Positions 1-7,823 of a DNA stretch of 64,000 nt are shown here, one piece after another. The notes under the pieces were generated by a model, which saw only the letters and a list, made by a program, of their open reading frames with translations, was not told the origin of the DNA and searched no databases. Location of the stretch: assembly GCA_019456225.1 (NCBI GenBank), contig VRUI01000008.1, positions 31,254 through 95,253 on the forward strand, in the 5' to 3' direction. The position numbers and the translations under genes are program-made. This DNA comes from Planctomycetota bacterium. Lineage in GTDB: Bacteria; Planctomycetota; Phycisphaerae; Sedimentisphaerales; Anaerohalosphaeraceae. Each line of letters opens with the position of its first letter. Positions within the stretch are counted from its first letter, which is position 1.

Positions 1-963
1 GAATCGCTGAATGTGCTCGTCCCGCAGTTAACCAACGCGGACTTTAAGAACGCAATAACTGATATCCGCGACCGGGTTATAACCGGCGAATCTTTTGCAG
101 ATACGCTCAGCGAGTACGACAATTACTTCGACACGATCTATATCAGCATGGTACGCGTCGGTGAGGTTACCGGCACTCTCGAAAAAAGCCTTACCAGTAT
201 CGCAGATTTCATGGACAAGCGCCACAAACTCGAATCAAAGATGAAATCGGCAATGATATATCCGGTTATTTTGTTTACGGCGTCTACTATCGCGGTACTT
301 TTCCTTACTGTATTTATAATTCCTGTTGTCGCCGAACAGATCGAAAAAGCCGGCCAGGAGCTTCCATGGGTAACCAAGGCGATTCTCTGGATAAGCGCCA
401 CTCTCAGAAGCTGGTGGGGACTCGTCGTCGCGATTACTATCTTTGCTTTTGTATGGGCGACAAAACGCTTTGTCGCAACGCCGCGAGGAGCGCATGTCAA
501 GGACAAATTCCTGCTCGCCCTGCCGGTATTCGGCGCCCTCGTCAAGCAGCGCATCGTCGCAAGGTTTGCCTCGACGCTTTCAACTTTACTGGAATCCGGA
601 CTTTCAATGGCAGATTCGCTCAAGATCGTCGCGGAGGTCACAGGCAACAGCGTAATGAATAAAGCCGTTAAAAAAGCACGCGAACGGATACTCTCAGGCT
701 CAGACATAGCAACCCCCCTGCGTGACAGCGGAGTTATCGACCCGACGCTTGCCCACATGGTGACCGTCGGCGAAAAGAGCGGCGAACTGGAAAAAATGCT
801 AAAAGACATAAGCGACAACCTGGAATCGTCGTCAGACCTGGTGATCGAAAGGATAAGCGCAGCGATAGAACCGCTGATTATCCTTTTCATGTCGATAGTG
901 ATCGGTATAATAGCGTATGCGATGCTTGTTCCGATTATCAGATTTTCGGCTGGCTCCATTTAG
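1..963 (+). CDS. gspF: T2SS inner-membrane platform protein GspF, 5' truncated by window edge
   Basis: The frame is open from base 1, so the true start lies upstream and about 80 residues of a roughly 400-residue family are missing. GspF is the polytopic inner-membrane platform that links the GspE ATPase to pseudopilus assembly. The visible part has the second half of the first T2SSF domain, a membrane segment around VILFTASTIAVLFLTVFIIPVV, then a complete second T2SSF domain (VARFASTLSTLLESGLSMADSL and MVTVGEKSGELEKML) and a C-terminal membrane helix. It heads a plus-strand run of pseudopilin genes. A second GspF is encoded at 19547-20755. Confidence 0.93.
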   Translation, partial: ESLNVLVPQLTNADFKNAITDIRDRVITGESFADTLSEYDNYFDTIYISMVRVGEVTGTLEKSLTSIADFMDKRHKLESKMKSAMIYPVILFTASTIAVLFLTVFIIPVVAEQIEKAGQELPWVTKAILWISATLRSWWGLVVAITIFAFVWATKRFVATPRGAHVKDKFLLALPVFGALVKQRIVARFASTLSTLLESGLSMADSLKIVAEVTGNSVMNKAVKKARERILSGSDIATPLRDSGVIDPTLAHMVTVGEKSGELEKMLKDISDNLESSSDLVIERISAAIEPLIILFMSIVIGIIAYAMLVPIIRFSAGSI

Positions 964-1084
964 TAAAGACAGTTATAATAGCAAAGAACAACAAAAACCC
1001 GAAGCGCAATCGCAGGGATAGAAACAAAGCCGGAAATGTCGGCGATACAGTTTTGAGCAACAAACTCAATAGAAAGGAAAAAGA

Positions 1085-1525
1085 ATGCAAAAACGAAATC
1101 ATAACAACAGAAAAGCTTTCACTATGATCGAAATTATCGCCGTTCTCGTCATCGTCGGTCTCCTGGCCGGTGTCGCGACTACGAGCTTTATGAGCAGGAT
1201 AGAAAAAGCTAAAGTCATCACCACCAAGACCAGCCTGGGCCAACTCAGCACCGCAGTCGGTCAGTTCTATCTGGATGTAGGAAGACATCCGGACGAGGAC
1301 GAAGGGCTTGAGGCGATCGTCATGGAACCGGCAGATGCTGAAGGATGGGCACCTGGTGGATATCTTGAATCCGATGAAGTACCGACGGATGGCTGGGGAA
1401 ACGATTTCGTGTATCTGAGCCCGGCGGAAAACGATAGACCTTTCGTGATCATAAGCTATGGCGCTGACGGCGAAGAAGGAGGCGAAGGTAATGATACCGA
1501 CCTCAAGAGTACAGATGCCAACTAA
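1085..1525 (+). CDS. gspG: Major pseudopilin GspG (first T2SS set)
   Basis: This 146-residue protein is the major subunit of the periplasmic pseudopilus. A short basic leader ends in RKA before FTMIEIIAVLVIVGLLAG, so the residue before the cleavage site is Ala rather than the usual Gly, while Glu5 of the mature protein is kept. The C-terminal part has the GspG pattern DGWGNDFVYLSP and an acidic loop (GADGEEGGEGNDTD) like the calcium site of other GspG proteins. A purine-rich AAAGGA lies just before the ATG. The 3' end overlaps gspH by 35 nt. Confidence 0.95.
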   Translation: MQKRNHNNRKAFTMIEIIAVLVIVGLLAGVATTSFMSRIEKAKVITTKTSLGQLSTAVGQFYLDVGRHPDEDEGLEAIVMEPADAEGWAPGGYLESDEVPTDGWGNDFVYLSPAENDRPFVIISYGADGEEGGEGNDTDLKSTDAN

Positions 1526-2144
1526 CTCGACCGCTTACCTGACGCCGGCGCTGTCGAAGCGACGATCTGCAAGCGACTGTAAAGACGGCTTTTCACTACT
1601 GGAGATGATCATCGTCCTTGGAATTCTATCGCTGCTAACGGGTGTGGCAATGGTGAATTTCACCGGCAGAGCCGGGAAAAGCTCTTTCAAAAGAGAAGCG
1701 ATGGAAATTGTAAACGTGTTGAAAACGGCCCAGAACGCCGCTGCGCAAAGCAGCCGACGATACGCCGTGATGTTCGACTTTATCGAGCAGACTTACACCA
1801 TGAAGGAAATACGCACCATTGAAGAACTTGTCTACATTAAAGAGCCGGACGAAGGGGTAACACTTACGGCAACACAACTTTCCAAACGCTGTATGATAGA
1901 GTTCATAACTTTTGACGACTCGACAGACACACGCGATATAGGTGATATCGAAGACCAGGAGGAATTGAAGTCGTATTTCGTCGCCGGACGAACCGGCTGG
2001 CAAAACGGCGGAAAGATCGGACTTACTGACACCAACGGCAATGAGTATTCGATAATTATAAATCGCATTAGCAAAAGCATAATACTCGCAGAAGGCGATA
2101 TCGACACTTATTTTTTGGAGCCTAAAGAAAATCTGCCATTCTGA
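1491..2144 (+). CDS. gspH: Minor pseudopilin, GspH-like (first T2SS set)
   Basis: The gene encodes about 217 residues with a long 33-residue leader ending KDG before FSLLEMIIVLGILSLLTG, a class III prepilin signal. I chose the ATG at 1491 because AGGAGG at 1477-1482 sits 8 nt upstream; an in-frame ATG at 1458 lies deeper inside gspG and lacks this. The ribosome site is therefore embedded in the codons of the gspG acidic loop, which suggests translational coupling. The mature part is consistent with a GspH tip subunit, but the assignment among minor pseudopilins rests mainly on gene order. Confidence 0.85.
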   Translation: MIPTSRVQMPTNSTAYLTPALSKRRSASDCKDGFSLLEMIIVLGILSLLTGVAMVNFTGRAGKSSFKREAMEIVNVLKTAQNAAAQSSRRYAVMFDFIEQTYTMKEIRTIEELVYIKEPDEGVTLTATQLSKRCMIEFITFDDSTDTRDIGDIEDQEELKSYFVAGRTGWQNGGKIGLTDTNGNEYSIIINRISKSIILAEGDIDTYFLEPKENLPF

Positions 2145-3291
2145 CAATGACATCTTAAAACAGGCAAAACACCGCAAAGGATTTACGCTGCTCGAGGTAA
2201 TGGCCGCTACGGCGATCCTTGTCATTATCACCGCTTCGGTCATGACGATCACAAATCGCTGCATCGAGACCACGATCGATAGCGAGTTGAAGCTCAAAGC
2301 CTTCAAAATCGCACGCGACAACATGGAAACTCTGCTCGGAGAAACCTCCATCAGCGAAATGGTCGAGTTCGGATCGCTTGAAGATAATCCGGACATCGAG
2401 TGGGAACTGGCCGTCGAGACGTTCAGCGAACCGATAAGCAGTGAAATGTGGATGCGGGCCGTAAGCACCGCAAGCTATACCGCAGCCAACGGCGAAAGAG
2501 AATACATCGAGCTTACGCACTGGCTTACAGACCTTACAGACGCGCAGGTCAAACAGATCGAGAACCAGCGACAACGCGAACTGGAATTCCTCGACGAAGA
2601 ATTGATAAACCCATACGGAGACGACGCCGAAGGACTGATGATGTTCCAGGAAAGCCTCGCATCCGACGGAAAATTCCCCCAGGCGGCAAAGATAGCTCTC
2701 GACCTGATTGAAAAATACCCGGACACCGAAGAAGCCGCCGAAGCTGCCGGTGACGCAAGGATGTACGCCAGAAAATCCGCAAGTTTCGGCGATCACGGCA
2801 GTGCCGCAGACGTCGTTATAAAGATCGCCACCCTGCTTGACGACCCGGCCATCACAAAACAATGCGTCGACGACGCATTCAGATACGCAAGAGACGCGGC
2901 AAAAACAGGAGACTACCGCCAGGCTGCCGAAATCACTAACAAGATCGCCAAGGAACTGCCTGAAAACAAAAAAGCCAAGACCGCTGTCAATCATGCTTTT
3001 GCTTTTGCTAAAATGGCAGCAGCTACGGGAGACTACAGGGCCGCGACGGGAATCATCGATGACATGCAGATGGAACACCCCGAAATAAAACCCCCAAAAG
3101 AAATTGTCACCGCTCGCGAGGAAGGCGGATGGGACGAAAAAGCCATTGACCAACCGCCAGATGAATCAACTGCCAGCAATGATAATAATAATCAGGACAA
3201 TAAACCACAATGGATGATAGACCTTGATGCAGGTAGAATATCTGTTGGCGAAGCAATAGCAATTGCATTAAGAGAAAGAGACAGCAAATAA
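2131..3291 (+). CDS. GspI-like pseudopilin with long repeat-bearing C-terminal extension; start codon unclear
   Basis: The first ATG in frame (2200) falls inside the prepilin signal: codons 2176-2199 read KGFTLLEV and the hydrophobic helix follows. Between the in-frame stop at 2080 and 2200 there is no ATG, GTG or TTG, only ATA, ATT and ATC codons. I list ATC at 2131, which has GGAG 10 nt upstream, but a one-base assembly error after the ATG at 2147 would also give a good leader. At about 385 residues the protein is roughly three times the usual GspI length. After residue ~150 it shows helical repeats (DGKFPQAAKIALDLIEKYP, TGDYRQAAEITNKIAKELP, TGDYRAATGIIDDMQ) like TPR units, then an acidic Asn-rich tail. 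Confidence 0.78.
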   Translation: MCHSDNDILKQAKHRKGFTLLEVMAATAILVIITASVMTITNRCIETTIDSELKLKAFKIARDNMETLLGETSISEMVEFGSLEDNPDIEWELAVETFSEPISSEMWMRAVSTASYTAANGEREYIELTHWLTDLTDAQVKQIENQRQRELEFLDEELINPYGDDAEGLMMFQESLASDGKFPQAAKIALDLIEKYPDTEEAAEAAGDARMYARKSASFGDHGSAADVVIKIATLLDDPAITKQCVDDAFRYARDAAKTGDYRQAAEITNKIAKELPENKKAKTAVNHAFAFAKMAAATGDYRAATGIIDDMQMEHPEIKPPKEIVTAREEGGWDEKAIDQPPDESTASNDNNNQDNKPQWMIDLDAGRISVGEAIAIALRERDSK

Positions 3292-3301
3292 GCGATGTCT
3301 T

Positions 3302-4198
3302 ATGATCAAATGTGACGATAAAAATTTGAATATTACAGCAAAGCAGAAAAGCCGCAGAGCCTTTTCGCTTGTCGAGATCATTACCGTGACGCTAATTTCT
3401 TCGATGGTAATGATCAGTACGCTTGCGATCTTTAACCAGGTCAGGAAGGCTACGGCTTCTATAAATGCCAGGCTCGACAAGGAAGACATTGTCGATGAGA
3501 TCCTCCAACGTATCGCAGAGGACCTCGACCGTCTTGCCGCTCCCGGCTTTGACACGAAGCTTACTATAAAAAACAAGGTGTCTAACGGGCACAACAAGAG
3601 CCAGTTGATAATCGAAAACAAAATTTATGACAAGAGCAACAAACCCCGGACATTCGAAAAGATAGTCTGGCAGTCAGAATACGATATCGTGGATAAAAGG
3701 TTGATATTGTACCGTCACCACAGCGGTCTTTCCCTCGAAGACAAGATACTCGACGGCGAACTGGAAGAAATACAATCCGGCAGAACGGAGCTTTTTATCC
3801 CGATTAGCGATGAGATGACTGTCTTCGAGATCCTTGTGCCGAGGAAAAATGCCAATCCGCTTACTCAGTGGACCAGCACAAGTTTACCTCTGTCAGTTGT
3901 GGTGAAGATATCGTCTGCGGCGCCCGTGGAAAATATAGACGGCACCTTTGAAGTCCTTGAAGAAGACTGGGTAATCAGGAACATAGCGATTGACAGAACC
4001 CGAAAACAGAAGTTCGTATTCCAGAAAAAGGATTTCTCAAGGCCCGAGCCGGATGAAGACGCCGATCCTAACGATATCGACAGCGAAACCGTAACCGATG
4101 ACAAAAAAGACTCGATAAACAAATTAGATAAAAAAAGCGATGACAAAAAAATAAGAGAAAAAGCTCTCGACAAAGCAAACTCTATAAAACCTAAATGA
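3302..4198 (+). CDS. gspJ: Minor pseudopilin, GspJ-like (first T2SS set)
   Basis: The 298-residue product has a 20-residue leader ending RRA before FSLVEIITVTLISSMVMIST, again with Ala before the cleavage site. The length and position between I and K fit GspJ, a tip subunit of the pseudopilus. The last ~50 residues are highly charged (DEDADPNDIDSETVTDDKKD and a Lys-rich end), longer than typical GspJ. The stop overlaps the next start as ATGA, indicating coupling to gspK. Confidence 0.85.
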   Translation: MIKCDDKNLNITAKQKSRRAFSLVEIITVTLISSMVMISTLAIFNQVRKATASINARLDKEDIVDEILQRIAEDLDRLAAPGFDTKLTIKNKVSNGHNKSQLIIENKIYDKSNKPRTFEKIVWQSEYDIVDKRLILYRHHSGLSLEDKILDGELEEIQSGRTELFIPISDEMTVFEILVPRKNANPLTQWTSTSLPLSVVVKISSAAPVENIDGTFEVLEEDWVIRNIAIDRTRKQKFVFQKKDFSRPEPDEDADPNDIDSETVTDDKKDSINKLDKKSDDKKIREKALDKANSIKPK

Positions 4199-5586
4199 AA
4201 AAACTAACCAATAAAATCCCAGTCAAAAGATCGCCCGCCCCTTCCATAAGGCATAAGGGGGCAGCACTTCTTATGACCCTTGCCGTCCTGGTCATACTGA
4301 CGACTATCGTATTTTCGATGGTGTCACGGCTCAAGGTCAAAAAACGGCGTCAGCAGTATATGATAAGCTACCAGGCCGCAAGATATGCCTGCGATTCGGC
4401 TATGAAATATGCTCTGACAAAGGCCAAGGACATAAAGCCCGAGCTAACCACACGCGCCGATTCACCGGATTTTTCCGACCTGTTCTACCTGACCCATCAG
4501 CAGCAGCAAGAGATGCTCGAAGAATGGGCAGAAATCAAAACCGAAGAACTTCTTGAAGAGCAGCTCAACGAAGAAGACGATGACGAAGAAAACCCGCTCG
4601 CCGGATTAATGGAATCTTTGTCTGGTATGGAAGGCGGCGGCGGATTTGGCGACCCCAACAGCGGCGACCTTTTCAACTTCAATAGTACCCCGGGACTAAG
4701 AGAAGACGGGACGATCGACCCTAATTCGCTTACCATTCCAGGCCCTTACGGTGTCGATTGGCCATATATCTCAGAGCCGATGGAGTTTAAGGTCGGCGAT
4801 GCGAAAGTTACGATTAAGATCCGTGACGAAAACGCAAAGATGCCGCTTACATGGGGAATAATGAAAGACGAAAAAGAACTACGCGCCGCAAACGACGCCC
4901 TTCTGATATTCTGCCAATGGATGCAGATGGAGGATGAACATATCGAAACACTCATGATGCAGCTCGAAGAGGTAAAAAAACTTAAGCCGTACAGTAAGAA
5001 CCTCAAACCTATAGTTACCCTCGAAAAAACAACGCCGTCAAGAACATCGAGAACGTCGAGAACGCCAAGAACGTCGAGAAGATTAAGCCGCCCAAGAACG
5101 TCAACAAGGACTGTGACAACAAAGAAAACCCGCCCGGCAACCGGCCACACCAGCGATTTCGCAAGACTGCTCCACAGTTCGCTAATCGACACAACCATCC
5201 TTTCAATACCACTGCCCGATACCGGCGAAAGACACGAATCGGCGCTGAAATACCTCGCACTCTGGGGTTCGCAAAAAGTCAATATCAATAGCGCACCCAG
5301 GCAAGTCCTCGAAGCGGTCTTCACTTTCGGAGGCGACCAGGAAGATATCGCAGATGCGATCATACAGCAAAGGCAGATAAAGCCCTACAAGGACATCAAG
5401 GACTTCAAAGAGCAAAACTACGGCTTTTCAGATTCAATCCGAAAAGCAGAGCCATATATAGTAACCGAAAGCAGCTTTTTCGCGATCGAAGTTACCGCCG
5501 TTTGCGGCAATGCAATAGTTTCGTCGGTAGCGACAGTAAAATTCGAAAAAGGAAAACCTGAAACAATAGCAATAATATCAAACTGA
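4195..5586 (+). CDS. gspK: Minor pseudopilin, GspK-like (first T2SS set)
   Basis: The 463-residue product starts with a basic leader ending HKG before AALLMTLAVLVILTTIVFSM. Position 5 of the mature form is not Glu, as is normal for GspK. GspK is the largest minor pseudopilin and caps the pseudopilus tip. The C-terminal half has the helix-hairpin-helix-like text VNINSAPRQVLEAVFTFGGD and a second copy at the end, as in other GspK proteins. An acidic stretch (residues ~115-150) and an Arg/Ser/Thr-rich repeat (residues ~280-312) are insertions. The start overlaps gspJ by 4 nt. Confidence 0.87.
   Translation: MKKLTNKIPVKRSPAPSIRHKGAALLMTLAVLVILTTIVFSMVSRLKVKKRRQQYMISYQAARYACDSAMKYALTKAKDIKPELTTRADSPDFSDLFYLTHQQQQEMLEEWAEIKTEELLEEQLNEEDDDEENPLAGLMESLSGMEGGGGFGDPNSGDLFNFNSTPGLREDGTIDPNSLTIPGPYGVDWPYISEPMEFKVGDAKVTIKIRDENAKMPLTWGIMKDEKELRAANDALLIFCQWMQMEDEHIETLMMQLEEVKKLKPYSKNLKPIVTLEKTTPSRTSRTSRTPRTSRRLSRPRTSTRTVTTKKTRPATGHTSDFARLLHSSLIDTTILSIPLPDTGERHESALKYLALWGSQKVNINSAPRQVLEAVFTFGGDQEDIADAIIQQRQIKPYKDIKDFKEQNYGFSDSIRKAEPYIVTESSFFAIEVTAVCGNAIVSSVATVKFEKGKPETIAIISN
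5038..5082 (+). repeat. 9-nt tandem repeat inside gspK
   Basis: Five 9-nt units close to TCGAGAACG encode the RTS/RTP tripeptide run (RTSRTSRTPRTSR). The repeat is in frame and adds a strongly basic, probably disordered loop. It looks like slippage-driven expansion. Confidence 0.8.
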
Positions 5587-5625
5587 ATACATAAGTATAA
5601 ATTATAATGTTTGGAGCATAACCAA

Positions 5626-7071
5626 GTGGAACAACAAAAGTGCTTAGGAATATATCTTTCGGCTGATAAGGCCGTCGGCATCGTGCTGGCCGGGCATACC
5701 GGCCACTACAAGGTCCTCGGATGCTGCAGCGCGCAAAGGGATCCCCAGCAGGACGACACCTCTCTGTCAGCCGTGATCGCCGAAAAGATATCCGCAAAAA
5801 AATTAAAGTACGACGAAGTCTCAGTAGCGATAGACTGCAGCCTGTACACTCAACATGACCTGCATTCGGAGTTTGGGGATCATAAGCAGATCGCAAACAC
5901 CATCCGCTTCGATGCCGAAGAAGCAGTCGCCACAGACGCGACGGAACTGGCCATCGCATTCGACATAACAAACACTGACGACTCCGGTTCGGACGTAACC
6001 GTCTATACCGCAAAACGCGACATGATGACGGATATGCTAAACTCAATGCTGCAAAAGGGCCTCGACCCTACGGCTATTGAGCCGGACATCGTTTGCCTGG
6101 GCAGGTTTATCGAAAAAAACAACACACCACTTACCGACCGCAACAAACTTGCTGTCATTATCTCCGGTAGTGCCTGCTACCTGATAATGCCCTCCGATTC
6201 GCACCATGCGCCTTGCGTAAGAAGTTTCCTGATGAGCCCCTCCCAGGACATCACAAGCGTCCTGGCAAGAGAGGTCCCCATCACTATCGCATCGATGCCA
6301 ACGGCAGAACCTGTAACATCGATCTCGGTAAGCGGCCGTATCGAAAACATCAACAGCGAAGAATTCTCACTGAAGACAGGCCTGGACGTAACAACGATAG
6401 ACCTCGCCGAAAAAGCCGGCGCCGACGCCTCTCAATGCCCCGAAGACATAACACCATCGGACTTCGCCGCCGCCTACGGAGCCGCACTAGCCGAACTTTC
6501 CAGGACCAAAAAGACCGACTTCCGCAAAGACTTCATGCCGTACGAGGGAAGATTACGAACAATACAAACTGCTTTGCGAATTTTCAGCATTGCCGCAACT
6601 TTGATGATCATTGCCGTAGGCGCTAATTTCCAGAAGTCCGTTTACGACGCCTCCAGACAGACCAAAGAACTTAAAAAGAGCCTCTACGAAGACCAGGCGA
6701 TGATCATATTCCGAGAACCGTACATAGAAAAAGAAGAAAAGAGGAAATTCTCCTCAAAGCTCGCAAGGGAACTCAATAAAGTTAAGAGCGGTAGATCAGG
6801 CCCCTCATTCGGAGATGACTCTTCAGTAACGGCAAGACTGACTTTCATCCTCGAAGCGATCAACAACACAAAAAAAGGTAACAAGATCAAGATAGATAAT
6901 ATTTCCATCAGGTCTAAAACTATGTCTGTTAAAGGATCTACCGCTAACGGGATTTACAGGGATAACTTTTTCAAGGAAATTGACAAACATAAAAAATTGA
7001 AAAAAGGTTCATTCACAAGGCCCCGCACTGTCGGCGATTCTGGATTCACTGTAAGTATTGAACTTAAATAA
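5626..7071 (+). CDS. gspL: T2SS assembly protein, GspL/PilM-PilN-like (first T2SS set)
   Basis: This ~481-residue protein has an N-terminal actin-like cytoplasmic domain (CLGIYLSADKAVGIVLAG at the start), one membrane helix near residue 330 (IFSIAATLMIIAVGANF) and a periplasmic C-terminal domain. That layout matches GspL, which recruits GspE to the membrane. I prefer GTG at 5626 because GGAG at 5612-5615 lies 10 nt upstream; the in-frame TTG at 5611 has no such site. It lies between gspK and a gspM-like gene. Confidence 0.8.
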   Translation: MEQQKCLGIYLSADKAVGIVLAGHTGHYKVLGCCSAQRDPQQDDTSLSAVIAEKISAKKLKYDEVSVAIDCSLYTQHDLHSEFGDHKQIANTIRFDAEEAVATDATELAIAFDITNTDDSGSDVTVYTAKRDMMTDMLNSMLQKGLDPTAIEPDIVCLGRFIEKNNTPLTDRNKLAVIISGSACYLIMPSDSHHAPCVRSFLMSPSQDITSVLAREVPITIASMPTAEPVTSISVSGRIENINSEEFSLKTGLDVTTIDLAEKAGADASQCPEDITPSDFAAAYGAALAELSRTKKTDFRKDFMPYEGRLRTIQTALRIFSIAATLMIIAVGANFQKSVYDASRQTKELKKSLYEDQAMIIFREPYIEKEEKRKFSSKLARELNKVKSGRSGPSFGDDSSVTARLTFILEAINNTKKGNKIKIDNISIRSKTMSVKGSTANGIYRDNFFKEIDKHKKLKKGSFTRPRTVGDSGFTVSIELK

Positions 7072-7090
7072 GATCAAGTGAGGTATAAAA

Positions 7091-7603
7091 ATGATGGATT
7101 TTTATAAGAAAGCAAATTTTTATTTTATCGTTATCCCCTTAGCCGCCGCCATCTGGGCAGTGCTTGCATCGACGGTATTCTTAAACGCTGCCAATGACAA
7201 GTGGGGCAAAATGCAGAAAGAATCTGAAAAGTCTGATCCGATCATAGCTAAAATATTGCTGCACGACCCGGACCGCATAAAACTGCACAAGGAAATGGAA
7301 GAAATGGGCAAGTTCGATTACAACACTGTAATTGGCAGTTTTGCAAGTCGCCACGGAATAGCCGATTCAGTATACGGCTTAAAAGGGACCGGAAGTAAAA
7401 GGGACCGGAAAAAAGGAATAATTACAGAAGGTGCAAGAATGATAATAGATAACATTGATGTAGTAAAATTCACGAAGTTTCTGTCGGATATGCTCAACCT
7501 CTGGCCAAACCTCCAGTGTGAAAAACTTACTCTGAAAAAACAAAACACAGGACCGGACGCATGGGAAGCAACGATGGATTTCAAATACACATTCAAAAAG
7601 TAA
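7091..7603 (+). CDS. Putative GspM-like T2SS protein (first T2SS set)
   Basis: The 170-residue product has a short cytoplasmic N terminus, one membrane helix at residues ~10-32 (FYFIVIPLAAAIWAVLAST) and a periplasmic domain with a ferredoxin-like beta pattern at the end (QCEKLTLKKQ, EATMDFKYTFKK). Size, topology and position after gspL fit GspM/PilO-type proteins that pair with GspL, but sequence conservation in this family is low, so the call leans on context. It is the last gene of the plus-strand T2SS run. Confidence 0.68.
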   Translation: MMDFYKKANFYFIVIPLAAAIWAVLASTVFLNAANDKWGKMQKESEKSDPIIAKILLHDPDRIKLHKEMEEMGKFDYNTVIGSFASRHGIADSVYGLKGTGSKRDRKKGIITEGARMIIDNIDVVKFTKFLSDMLNLWPNLQCEKLTLKKQNTGPDAWEATMDFKYTFKK

Positions 7604-7823
7604 ATCTTTCAGAGTATATTAACCATTTAACCCTGTTTAATATAGCTGGCTTCGGCTGAGATGCCCGGAGAAACAAAAAACACGCTTATTATTAGACTTA
7701 CTGCAAAAAAGGCTTATTATATTCACTGACATCTAACCATTTTGATTTGACTTCTGACTGGATATTGACGATATATTTAATTATCGTTCGTAACAGCCAC
7801 TATAATTATAGAGGAAATATGAA

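Noticed and set aside
7604..7823. Possible glmS ribozyme upstream of glmS
   Set aside because: The spacer shows none of the conserved core pieces I would expect and no long pairing near the start codon.
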